DNA of 64,000 nt. Source: Amphibalanus amphitrite. Its lineage: Eukaryota; Arthropoda; Thecostraca; Balanomorpha; Balanidae. Below the pieces are notes generated by a model. That model ran no database searches, was not told where the DNA came from, and worked only from the letters and a program-made list of their open reading frames with translations. Where the stretch lies: assembly GCF_019059575.1 (NCBI RefSeq), contig NW_024882187.1, positions 1-64,000 on the forward strand, given 5' to 3'. The translations under genes were made by a program, and so were the position numbers. Below, piece by piece: positions 36,701-48,700 of the stretch (position 1 is the stretch's first letter; every line of letters begins with the position of its first letter).

Positions 36701-39700
36701 TTCCCGGGAACATCCCGCCACAAAACCCTGCACAACTCCTGAGCAGCGTAACCCTGTGTCAGCTGTGAAGGCGAATTCAACGATCACGTAAACGCGCTGC
36801 AAATCACTCAGTTTTCGTGTGTCTTATTTGTTCATGGTAAGAACTATCTAATGTTCTATTCGCACGGTCTCAACAACAAAAATGAGCGTATACCTATGTA
36901 GAGAAAAGGAAATTAAAATCGACTCTCACTTTTAATTAGCATACGAGTACATTCTTTTATGTCCCAGTGATCGAATAGAGATGTTTTGGTGAACAATAGG
37001 ACAAACAAGCTAAGCCAAAGTTTATTCGGCCTTTGGAGAACATCACGATTTTTAATTTAGGTGTGGTTGTTATGTAGATATGTGATACCTGATCTCATGG
37101 GCACAAGGTCAACTTTTCTGCCAATGCCACCTAAACATTTTTAAGGAAGGTTCTTTTTCACCACCTTAAGCTACAAAGCCAAGCGTGATACCCACCAAAA
37201 ATTTAAAAGCCACTTTCATGCATCGTCTAAACCAGCTTTAATCCGGTCTGGAGCAGACCAGCGACCCCTCCTCCGTCAGCTGCGTGCGGAGCGTGTTCAG
37301 AGCCGACCGAGGAGCGGTGACGCTGCTCACGAACGTCACGTGACCTGACGTCACGAGTGGTCAGTCAGCTGAGCTCCGTGAGAGGAGGGCGGGTCACCGG
37401 GCTGCACCGAGCACGAGCTGACCATCGCTCGAGTTTCACAGCGGCAGGCCGAGCTCACACGGCCGCACAGCAGCGACGGAGAAAGAAAGAACGTTCTACG
37501 GACCTAATTATCCGCACCTGCCTGCTAATGAAAATTACACTTCACATAGCCATTTCAAGGCATCCTCGATTACAACATTGTGCAAGTGTGTTAGTTAATC
37601 TCATCAATATGACGACGATACTATATCATTCCCACTGTTGTCCTCGGCCACCGCTCCGCTGTCCGCCGCCCGCTACCCGCCGTCTATGGCCCTCGGCTTC
37701 TCACCAATGCACAGTGGGGATTTTTCTGATCTAGCGCCTATTAATTCAAAAAATATTTTTTGGATTTTTGTTTATTATTTGTGTCAGTAGGGCTAAGAAA
37801 TGTCTGAATTTTTAATATATGGCATTGTTTTATCTGTATGTCCACAGCAAAACTAGGAAAAATGCGCCCAAAGTTCACACTCATGCGTGATTACTCAATG
37901 GGCTCAGCAAGGCCCGAAAGTATAGCTCAATTTCATTGTCCTGTCCTGTTGGTTTTAATCTTGCGAGGTCTTAAAGTTGCATATCGTCTGAAAGGCACCT
38001 TTATTAGGAATGGAATGGCAAACAGAAAGTATGCCACAACCTTACTAAGGTCACAAAAATGCCCTTTACAAAAAACCCTTACAGACACCATATTGAAGGA
38101 ATGGTATTCTAAATAAATGTAGGAAATCAACAATGTTCTCCACACTTTTCCACTCCGAAATATATCCTATCGAATTCGCCACTTTCTTCTGCACACGACA
38201 ACGCCTAGTTTGGCTGCCGAAACTTGCCTGAACACGGAATATTCACATTAGAGTATCTTAACACCCCACTCGAGGAGCGCTAGGGCAAACAGTACGATAT
38301 AGGTATGTTCCGGACATAGGCGAATAATTTTACTTCGTGATTTATATGATGCATATTTTCTGAGACACATTCATTAGGAATAGGATGACAAGCGTAAATT
38401 ATACATACCGTAACCTTATTAACCATCGAACTTGTGGGGAGGCGGAGGGGGAAGGGGTCGGATAAAACCCCATGGTTTTCCGAAAATTACTCGCGCAAAA
38501 AGCGGCCGATCGCGCCGAAACTTTCGGTACCCTCGAGTTCATCAATTTTACATCTAACCTAAAAATTTCATGACTCTGACCCAACTGACCTTTGACCTGT
38601 GGCATATTTCTCAAGACCATGTTTGGCCGGAATCGCGATTCGGCGTATGGCAGCTCACATTATCCGCGGTTTCCAGTCTTTTTGTGGTTTTAAACGTTCA
38701 AATATGTGAAATGATGTTGGTTCCATGCATTATGGTGATTGTCAAGGTCACGTGAAGGTCAAGTCAAGGTCATTGACCTTTTGATGACCTTGGTTCACTT
38801 TTTCGAGTTTTACTTGTTTCTAGGGTAGTTTTTGGTGCTGATTTCGATTTTAGGAGCCATTTGAATATTTACGAAGTAGTTCTAGTGCCTTCGTTCCATG
38901 TTACGAAGCTATCAGTAGTAGGTGACACTTCTATGGATGGCCGGCAGGACGCCTACTAATTGATCTAACCTGACCTGACCCGACCTGGCCTAAATGCATA
39001 AAGACATCGTCTGTGATCAAAACTAACATGAAATTCGTGATCAGCACCCCAAAATACCCCGTATCACCCTAACTTTGCGAAGTTTCAAGAGGTCTCGATT
39101 TCCCAACTTTAGTTGGGTCATTAAACAGTCTTCAGTCTTCGCTGCGCGGCGCCAGCGGTCAGCCAGAAGTCAGCCAGAAGTCAGCAGTCTTCGCTGCGCG
39201 GCGCCAGCGGCCGGACGCGCGCGGAGACGCTCCTACCTGCTCTCCCCGGCTGCCGCGCACGCATCTGTGTGGCAGCCGGCTGTGTGTTTGATACCTCATC
39301 CGAGCGAGTGATTGAGAGAGTGTCTATGAACGTGTCTGTGAATCGTGAAACTGGGAGTGTGAATGAGAGCGTGTGAGTGGCGCTGCAGAAGGACTGGACC
39401 GAGGACTTACCTGTGACCTGCTAGGCTCGAGGTGTGCTCCGGTCTGTGGCGTCGGCGTCTGCGTGGTGGTGGAGCGACCCTGAAGCGACACTGCACATCG
39501 TGATCGCCGCTGCACCCATCCGGAATGCACCAGGACCTGCTCCGCTGCCTGACTGTGCTGGCGGTGGTCCGCCTGCTGACGCTCGCCGCGGTACCGGCCC
39601 CGGCCCCGGCACGTGCGGCGCGGGCGGGACGCGCCCACAGCGGGCATGACCCGGGGCACGTTCAGCTGACGGAGCAGGTGACGGCCACCCGGCCGCCCCG

Positions 39701-42700
39701 ACCGCGACCCTGCTCCGCGGCCGCGGTTTCTGCGCCGCCGGCGCCGTCCCGGGCCGCCTCTGACCCTGTCAGGCCACCCGCCGCAAACAGGGGCGCGCCC
39801 AGGCCCACCCGGCGAGGGGTGCGCAGTCGCCGGCGCGGCACCAGGGGCGGTCGAATCTGGAGAGTCGGAGAGCGGCCTGACCAGCTCTACATTGCTCAGC
39901 TGAACGTCCAATCCATCAAACCGAAACTGCTGGAGTTACGACATGACATCGCACAGCACGGCTACGACGTAGTGGTGCTGAGCGAGACCTGGCTGAAACC
40001 GACAACGCCCAACAGACTTTTGCCTGTACCCGGCTACCAGCTGCTGCGGAGAGACAGAGCTGACGGCAGGGGTTACGGCGGCGTCGCTGTTCTGGTTAGA
40101 GAGACGCTTGCGGCAACTGTGATGGACGGACCTGATCAGGTCACAGCGGGTTCCAAGCTGGAGTCGCTGTGGGTCCAGATCCGCGCAGGCCCCCAGAAGG
40201 TGACGCTGTGCTCGCTGTACCGCCCGCCGGTTCAGACACAGGCCCGCGTCACCGCGGACCTTGACGAGCTGGAGCAGCAGCTGCAGCGCGCCATCACCCA
40301 GAACAGCGGACCCATCATAGTGGCCGGCGACGTCAATATCAACACCATAAATGGCGGCACCGCGGCCACCCGACTGAGGGAGCTGCTCACCACCTACTCC
40401 ATGCAGCAGCACATAAGCGAGCCGACATTCAGATCATCGGGCTCAACCATCGACATGATTTCCTCGAATCGTGATGTTTTACGTGCCGGCACCCTGTTCT
40501 GTGACTACAGCCCACACAACTGGTCACGTGTGCTCGTGCCCATCGTCAGCCATCGCCCGGTGCGCTGCACACTGACCGGAAGGGGCTGGCGCAGACTGGA
40601 CGTGACAGAGGCGAACCGCCGCCTCCTCGATAGTGACTGGAGCCCAGTGTACCGCAGTGATGACCCAGGGGAGCAGTGGAACTCGTTCTTAACAGTGACC
40701 ATACCCATTTTAAACAGTCTTATCCCTGCGAGACGCATGCACATTCGGAACCCCACGGCGCCCCCGGTGTCCGAGGCCACTAAGGACCTGATGGCGCGGC
40801 GGCGTGCGGCGCTCCGTGCCTCCGACCGGGACCGGTACAAGGAGCTGAACCGGCAGGTCAGGTCGGCTGTCCGCAGTGACACGCGCGAGGAGATCGGCCG
40901 GCGCATACGGGAGGGCGGGCCGAGCTCTATGTGGCGCAGTGTCAGGCCTGTTATATCGGGCAAACGGCCGACCAGACCGTCACCCGACGCAGACGCAGAT
41001 ACCATCAACCAATACTTCGTCAGTATTGGTGAAACCACCGCTCGACAGGTGAACTCTGCGGGCCCGGAGCTGGCGGTACGCTTGCCGCGTGTGGCCACCG
41101 GCCGCTTCCAGGTGACACCTGTCACACCGGAGCATCTACGGCGAGTTGTCGGCCGGATGGCTAACAGTACATCGTGTGGTGCCGACGGATTGTGTGTGCG
41201 TTTTATAAAGCAGTGTGTAGACTCGATTTGCCCCGTCATCACCCATATTGTCAACACCAGCCTCACCAGTCATACTGTTCCGGACTCCTGGAAACTAGCA
41301 CTGGTTCACCCCATTCAGAAAACCCCTAAATCCACCGACGTTTCAAACTTCCGACCCATCTCCATCCTTCCGACCATCGCCAAAATCACGGAACGTGTTG
41401 TTTACGAGCAGCTTTTTAACTACTTCACAAGTCACCATTTATTTTCAACTAGTCAACATGGATTTAGAGCAAATCACGCAACCGACACTGCACTTGTTAC
41501 TGTAACCGACAGAGTGTTTGAAGCAATGGATCGCAAAGATATAACTCTACTGTGCCTTTTAGATTTGTCCAAATGTTTTGACGTTGTACCGCACTCCGGG
41601 CTGCTCAAGAAACTCGAACTATATAACGTGGACACGCGCTGGTTTGTTAGCTACCTGGCCGGTCACTATCAGCAGGTTGTTACACGGGACACCCGTGGCG
41701 CTGACGCCTTGTCTGCGCCGCTACCGAACCCTATCGGTACGTACCAGGGGTCAGCGCTCGGCCCGCTGTTGTACAGCATTTACGCGAATGATATGCCGCT
41801 GTACGCTGATGAGGACGCGGCTATAGTACAGTATGCGGACGACACTCAGGTTCTTGTTAGCGGGAGACCCGGAGACATTGACGCCCTGACCGGATCCATG
41901 GAACGTAATTTGGCACAGCTGTCAAACTGGTTTGGCAAGAATGGGATGAAAATCAATGCTAAAAAAACACAACTCATAGCTCTCGGCACCCGTCAAAATC
42001 TTCGGCAGCTCTCAACAGTTAGCATCAAATTTATGGGCGCCACTGTCTCCGGCTCTCCCGAGGTGCGGAACCTGGGTGTCATATTTGATCCATGCATGAC
42101 GTTCTCTGCCCACATTGATGATGTTGTCCGTCGATGTACTGGCATTTTAACGGGTCTGAGTCACAGCAAACATAGTTTACCTCATTCGACACTCATCACT
42201 CTAGTCCAGGGTCTAGTCATTTCACTCATTCGTTACTGTATTAGTGTTTACGGAACGTGCAATGTCACCCAAACCTCACGGCTACAGAGAGTGTTGAATT
42301 TTGCTGCACGTGTTATATCGGGGCGACGGAAGTTTGACCATGTGAGTGACGTGTTGCGTGACTTAGAGTGGCTATCAGCGCACAACATGTATACGTACCA
42401 TGTGCTGACGCTCTTAAAACGCACGCTGGTTACGGCTCAGCCCGAGTTGCTCTCGGAGAATCTTGTGCGAAGACGGCATGTACACCAAAGAGCTACGAGG
42501 CAGGACGACATGTTACATGTTCCCATGATAAAGTCTGAGTCCGGGAGGAGACGATTCCTTTTCGCTGCAGCAACGGCTTTTAATCGACTGCCTCCAAGCA
42601 TGCGTGATCTGGACATGAGAGCTTTTAAAAGAGAACTTCGTCGGCATTTGCTGCAGCAACAAAGGAACGATCGTTAGCGGCGCCTAGTGACGACACTTAT

Positions 42701-45700
42701 GTGATAGTGTGGTTGTGAGATTGGTGGGGGAACGAGGGCGTATGTATGTATGTATGTATGTATGTATGAATGTTATGTATGTGTGTCATCCCAACAACCA
42801 CTATTTTATTATTTGACTCTGGCACTAGAATAGCCACACAAGTGTGGAGTGAGCCAATGACGTGAAATAAATAAATAAATAAATAAACTGACTTGGAAAG
42901 TCAGCTTATGACCTTGGACTTTGAAATTGGATATATTCGGCCTAATTTCGTCATAGGCAGCACGCTTGACTTTTCCGCGAAGCTCTAGCTTGATCAGGGG
43001 CCAAACGGCTGAGCGGGGGGTCCAATTGAACCCCCTATACTATGTTGATTATGCACATTTACAGGTAAAATTCTCACCAGGACACACCAGCCAACATCTG
43101 TGCACAATCTGGCTACAATTCTACCTATGGTTTGCCCTCTACGAATAAATACGTGCTAGATCGGAAAAATCCCCACTGTGCAATGCAATGCCGACCCCGA
43201 ACAAGCCGACCGAGACGTGCTGGACCGGAGTACGCTCACGTTCTGGCTGATTGCGACTGGAGGCTGGTGTTGGAGAGGGTAGGGAGGGAGGGTGGGGCAG
43301 GGGGCTAGCGGAGGGGAGGGGAGGGGACCGTGTCAGAGGCCGCCCATCACCCGGAACAGGGCACTTCCTGTGCTCCAGTGGAGCGTGCCGCTCTGCTAAC
43401 GGGCAGCTAATGGACAGCGAAATGCCTCGGGCACGGCTAGTGGACTGGTAACTGGTCATCAGAAATTCGGTGGTTCCTAGCGATGGATGACCAAAGCCTC
43501 TGCAACATATGTGTCCAAACATTCTGCGTGTTCCCATCAAGGAAGTTTCGAGGACGGTCTGTAATGACCAATGGTTTGTGCATTAGTGAACATTTACCGC
43601 TGACCTGTTCTGTTGGACACTGCCGAACTACTCAGTCCGGTCCCCGGTATGTCGCGGAGCAGGTGCTCCACTTCCCCCGCGGCACGACGCCGGCTCGGTA
43701 TAGTGGCCAGCGCAGGACCGCCGGCTGAGGGCTCGGTATAGTGGCCATCACAGGACCACCGGCTGCGGGCTCGGTATAGTGGCCAGCGCAGGACCGCTGG
43801 CTGCGGGCTCGAGTCGGCTCATTAACCGCCGGCTGCGGGCTCGCAATCAGCCCATTCCCCGCCCGGTGCATGTGTAGTACCCAGCGGTGTCGCTGTCCGG
43901 CGGTCGGACCGCGCGGCGCGGCGTGGACCGTGGGAAGCAGTCGGTGCCGGCGGCGGCGGACGGTTTCACCGCGCGGGGACGTAGCACGCGCAGGCCGACC
44001 TCCAAAGCCGCTCGTGCCTGACACTGGTCCGGTGGGGAGCGGGTCAGATCCCCCGCCCCCGGGGAGGCTGCGCTCTCACCGTGGGAGAGCGGATAGCGCG
44101 CTACCGGGTCAGGGGTGATGGCCAGCTAACAGGGGCGGGACGACGGGCCGGATACACTGGGTGGGGCGCGTGCAGGAATGCAAGGACTTTGAAATGGCTC
44201 TTTGAAGTCTGAGGAAGGTAGTTGCGATTATCTTTTCTGGTAAGATAGATTTCGATAATTTCAAGTGACCGTACCCAGGAACAAAAAACATCCCAACATT
44301 TTTGCGATTTGAGAGCAAAACAAAGGTTTCCGTAAGCCAGCCATCGTTCACCGTTCCAATTAAGTTGTTAGCTGTGCTGACGAATCTCCTTCCCATTTTT
44401 CCCAGCACCTCAGGCAGGTGCTCCAATGCAGTGATTTATGCGCTAACAGTGACTCGGTAATCACGTGCGCGAGTGACTCGAACATCCTGTGCGCCAATGA
44501 CTCGACCGGATCCTATCCTGTGCGCGAGTTTGTGATGTGTTGACGGCTGCCGTGGGCCCCACCACTTACTCTCATAAGGGAGGGCTTCAGAACTTCTTGT
44601 CTGGACGGGTCCCTTTTATCGGGAGTAGGTGCCGACCACGTGCTGCCATGGGATTCTCGTGTTCAGGTGCAGCGGGTGGTGACAGAACCCTCGTGTTCAG
44701 GTGCAGCGGATACTGATAGGACTCTGCTCACGGACCCTTGTTTAGGACCTTATGGTGGTTACGGCATTTTCGTAACGAGGGGCGACTGGTCGTGACGGGA
44801 CTCTCGTGCCGGGGGATGACTCGTGGTGACGGGACTCTCGCGCTGGGGGGGGGGGGGTGACTCGTGGTGACGGGACTCTCGTGCCGGGGGGTGACTCGTG
44901 GTGACTGGACTCTCGTGCCGTGGAGTCACTGGTGGTCGGTTCGTTCCACTCCGCCGGCCGGCCGCAGTGGCTCACTCACCGGCCGCTCGTGCGTCCGTCG
45001 ATCCAAGAAGTGCGGCGGGTACGACCGCACGTTTCACCGTGCGAGTCGCCGGCGCTCCGAAATGCTATTCAGCGCATGTGGGGTGGGATCACTGCACTCC
45101 GGAACAAACGGCTGATGAATTGGCAACGGTAGAATTCGATGCTCTCAAGCTTAGTTTTGAATATTTGCTACCCTAAATTTCGAATGCAACGCAAATGCCT
45201 TTCGACTTTTTACGTAAGTGCCTTGAATGATTCTTTCCTAAACCATAAGAAAAGCAAAGCACTTTTGAGGTGGGATAACCATTGAGCATAGCAGCTATAC
45301 CACAGGTTCACCTTTCCCATATAATCTTCAATGATGACTATGTTCCGAGAGGTTTGGTCAAGGCCATATCGGACTACGTTATTCGGTCCGGTGCGTTGGA
45401 ACTTGGGAGGCTTGTGACCTGCTTCACGCCGTGATAGTTCTTGCGACGGTCCTCTTACACAGTATACACAAGAACTACCACACAGCAGCCACAACATCTC
45501 GTGGTTATGTCAGGGCCTCATGTGGTGTCATGCATCATTAACCAGCACCCAACGTGCCTTCGGATGAACCGCAGCCAATGTTCACACCATCACGGAGTGG
45601 TGGGAAAGGACAAGATGCCACAAAACACGATGGTGAAGTTCATGAAGCGCTGGCAGAGCTCACTGGTGTTTGTGCGTTTGTCGCAAAACTCAGTAGTGCT

Positions 45701-48700
45701 TGTGTTTTTTCCAAGATTCACGGGTGTTTGTATGTTTGTTGCAGGGCTCATTGGTATGTTTGTTGCAGGTTTCACTGGTGTTTGTGTGTTATTGCAGAAA
45801 GTACTGGTGCTTGTGTATTATTGCAGAGGTCACTGGTGTTTGCGTGTTTGTTGCAGGGCTCTGACTCACTGCTGGTGTCGCTGTACATTGAGGACGTCAA
45901 TGACCACCCGCCGGTGTTTGTCGGGGCGCCCTATCAGGTCACTGTGGACGAGCTCACCCCGCCAGGTCAGAGGTCAACGGGGTCACACGGGGTCACATGG
46001 GGTCACAGGTCACTGTGGACGAGCTCATCCCGCCAGGTCGGAGGTCAGCGGAGTCACACGGGTCAGAGGTCACCTGCAGGGGTCACACAGCCAGTAAGGT
46101 CTGGGGTCAAGAGATCACTTTATCAGAAGTGGTTACGCAGTTACTGAAATAATAGATTCAGTTTTTCAGATGCCAAAAGGAAAATAACTCAAAATAATAT
46201 TGGCTCAAAATGCAAAAGTTTCATCAGTCAGTAGGCTCAGTTTATACAAAGTCGGTACCGGATTAGACGAGCGCACGGTAGGCACCTATAAATTACGAGA
46301 CACAGGTCGCTTCGCTCTAAACACTTTTCTTGGGCATGGCATGACTTGAAAAAAACCGTAGATGCCTTCTGGCTCCCACGGCAGCATTTCACTGTGCACA
46401 TCTGAAAGAAAGGGCATAGGAAATTAAATGTGACGTGGGTACCGCTCAGGTATTTTTAAATGTTTGCTCTTTCCAATTTCCATTTTTTAACAATGTTCTT
46501 TTGAAGGGAAACACCTAGAGCAGGTATTTAATTGTGCAATGTCCATTGCCTGCGCAGTAGTTAGATAGTTAATTTCTCTTTTCTCGCCCACAGGAATCGT
46601 CGTATTCGACGGCATCATCGCCGAAGATAACGATAAGCCGAACACAGCGAACAGCGACATCTACTACTGGATATCGCGAGGAAACGAGAACCTCAAGCTC
46701 AGTCTGTCGCCGCTGCCGAACGGCGGCGCTGCTGTCGTGCTGGAAAAGCCGCTCGATTTCGAGTACGGAGACCGGGAGCTCAATCTGACCGTCACAGCCT
46801 CGGTAAGCCGACATTGCAAAGCGCAAAACACACATGACGATATAAAAACTGTTATTGTGTAGGCACCCAAAAGAAACGCTAAAGCAAAGACTGCAGCAGT
46901 GCACACAACAGTAAACACCACAGAATGGAGAATACAGGAGTAGCAGTAACGCCGCGGTATGGAGACTGCAACGTTACACACAACATGAACACCACGGTAT
47001 GGAGACTGCATTAGTACACACAACAATAGCACCATAGCATGGAGACTGCAATAGTACACACAACAGTAGCACCACGGTATGGAGACTGCAACAGTGCACA
47101 CAACAGTAGCACCACGGTATGGAGACTGCAACAGTGCACATAACAGTAACACCGCGGTATGGAGACTGCAACAGGGCACACAACAGTAGCACCACGTATG
47201 GGGATTGCAACAGCACACTCAACAGTAGCACCACGGGACTACAACAGTGCACACAAAGGTATCACCATTCACCACTATGAAGACTGCAACAGTGCACACA
47301 ACAGTAGCCAACACGGTATGGAGACTGCTATAGTACACAAAATAGCCGGCAGTGTCCTTCAAACAGTATCCCCTTGGCTATATACCTGTGTCCCTCTGAC
47401 AGCATCCCCCTGACAGTATACCTGTGTCTCCCTGACAGTGTCCTCCCTCTGACAGAGTCCCTGTGACAGTGTCCCCCTGACGGTATCTCCCTGACAGCGT
47501 CCCTCTGTTGTCCGTAGGACCGCGGAGCGCCGGCCCGACTCAGTCGCGCCCAGCTGACAGTGTCGGTCAGAGACAGCGACGATCAGCCGCCCGTGTTCAC
47601 GGCTCCAGTGTACCGCGCCAGCGTCACAGAGTACCCCGGGACGCAGGTGAGAACATAGAGTACAGAGTACAGGGTACACAGAGTACAGACTACAGAGTAC
47701 CCCGGGACGGCGCCCCTGTACCGCGCCAGCGTCACAGAGTACCCCGGGACGCAGGTGAGAGGAACATAGAGTACAGAGTACAGAGTACAGAGTACCCCGG
47801 GACGGCGCCCCTGTACCGCGCCAGCGTCACAGAGTACCCCGGACAGCAGGTAAATTGAGAGTACAGAGTACAGGGTACAGAGTACCCCGGTACGGCTCTC
47901 GTGTACCGCGCCAGCGTCACAGAGTACCCCGGGACGCAGGTGAGAGGATCAGAGAGTACAGAGTACAGGGTGCAAAGTACCCCGGGCCGCGGGTAAATAG
48001 AGAGTACAGAGTACAGGGTACAGCAGACACACTGAGCACACCGATTACCCCGGGCCTCAGGTGAGAACATATAGAGGGTACGTAGTGCACAGAGTACCTC
48101 GGGCAGCAGGAAAGAGTACGGGGTACAGAGTATGGGGTACAGAGTACGGGGTACAGAGTAACCAATGACATGGGTGAGAACATATAGTACAGAATACAGG
48201 GTACAGAGGACCCCGGACCGTAGGTAACAGCTGATTGAACTGAACTTTTATGCAGCTTTGCCCGCTAAGTAAGACTTGCCTTGTGGAGTAGCCGCTAAGA
48301 AGCCTTGTACTGATATAATCTGGAGATAAGCTTTCAAGAGCAGATAAAAAGCGAGTCCCCCCCCCCCCCCAGATGCGGACCCTGGATCTGCCTCTGCGCA
48401 CCGAACCGGTCATCCTGGCCTACGACGCCGACCTGGCGATAGACCAGCCTCTCCAGTACGGCATCGTGTCCGGCAACTCGGGCGGCCACTTCAGCATCGA
48501 CAGGGAGACGGGCCGGCTGACCTTGGTCAGGACTTTCGACCGCGAGCGGCTCGATCAGGTGAGCGGGGCGCGCCGGCAGGACGGGGAGACGGGAGTGGAG
48601 GGACGGTGAACTTCAGATGGAATTATCCTGTGATTTCACTACTCGACATGTCGTTTGAGTGTAGACGTTTAAACTAGCTACTCTGTGAATCTCTAAACTA

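Noticed and set aside
37257..37350. Exon-like reading TSDPSSVSCVRSVFRADRGAVTLLTNVT in intron 3
   Set aside because: It resembles a cadherin strand pair but stops at once, has no good donor, and exon 3 joins exon 4 in phase with the spacing expected from PCDH15, so no exon is missing here.
39324..41266. Minus-strand ORFs of 195-253 codons
   Set aside because: They are shadows of the retrotransposon ORF.
46940..47345. 40-bp intron 5 array as another exon-edge repeat
   Set aside because: TATGGAGAC faintly resembles exon 5 TACGGAGAC, but the match is too short to claim origin from the exon.
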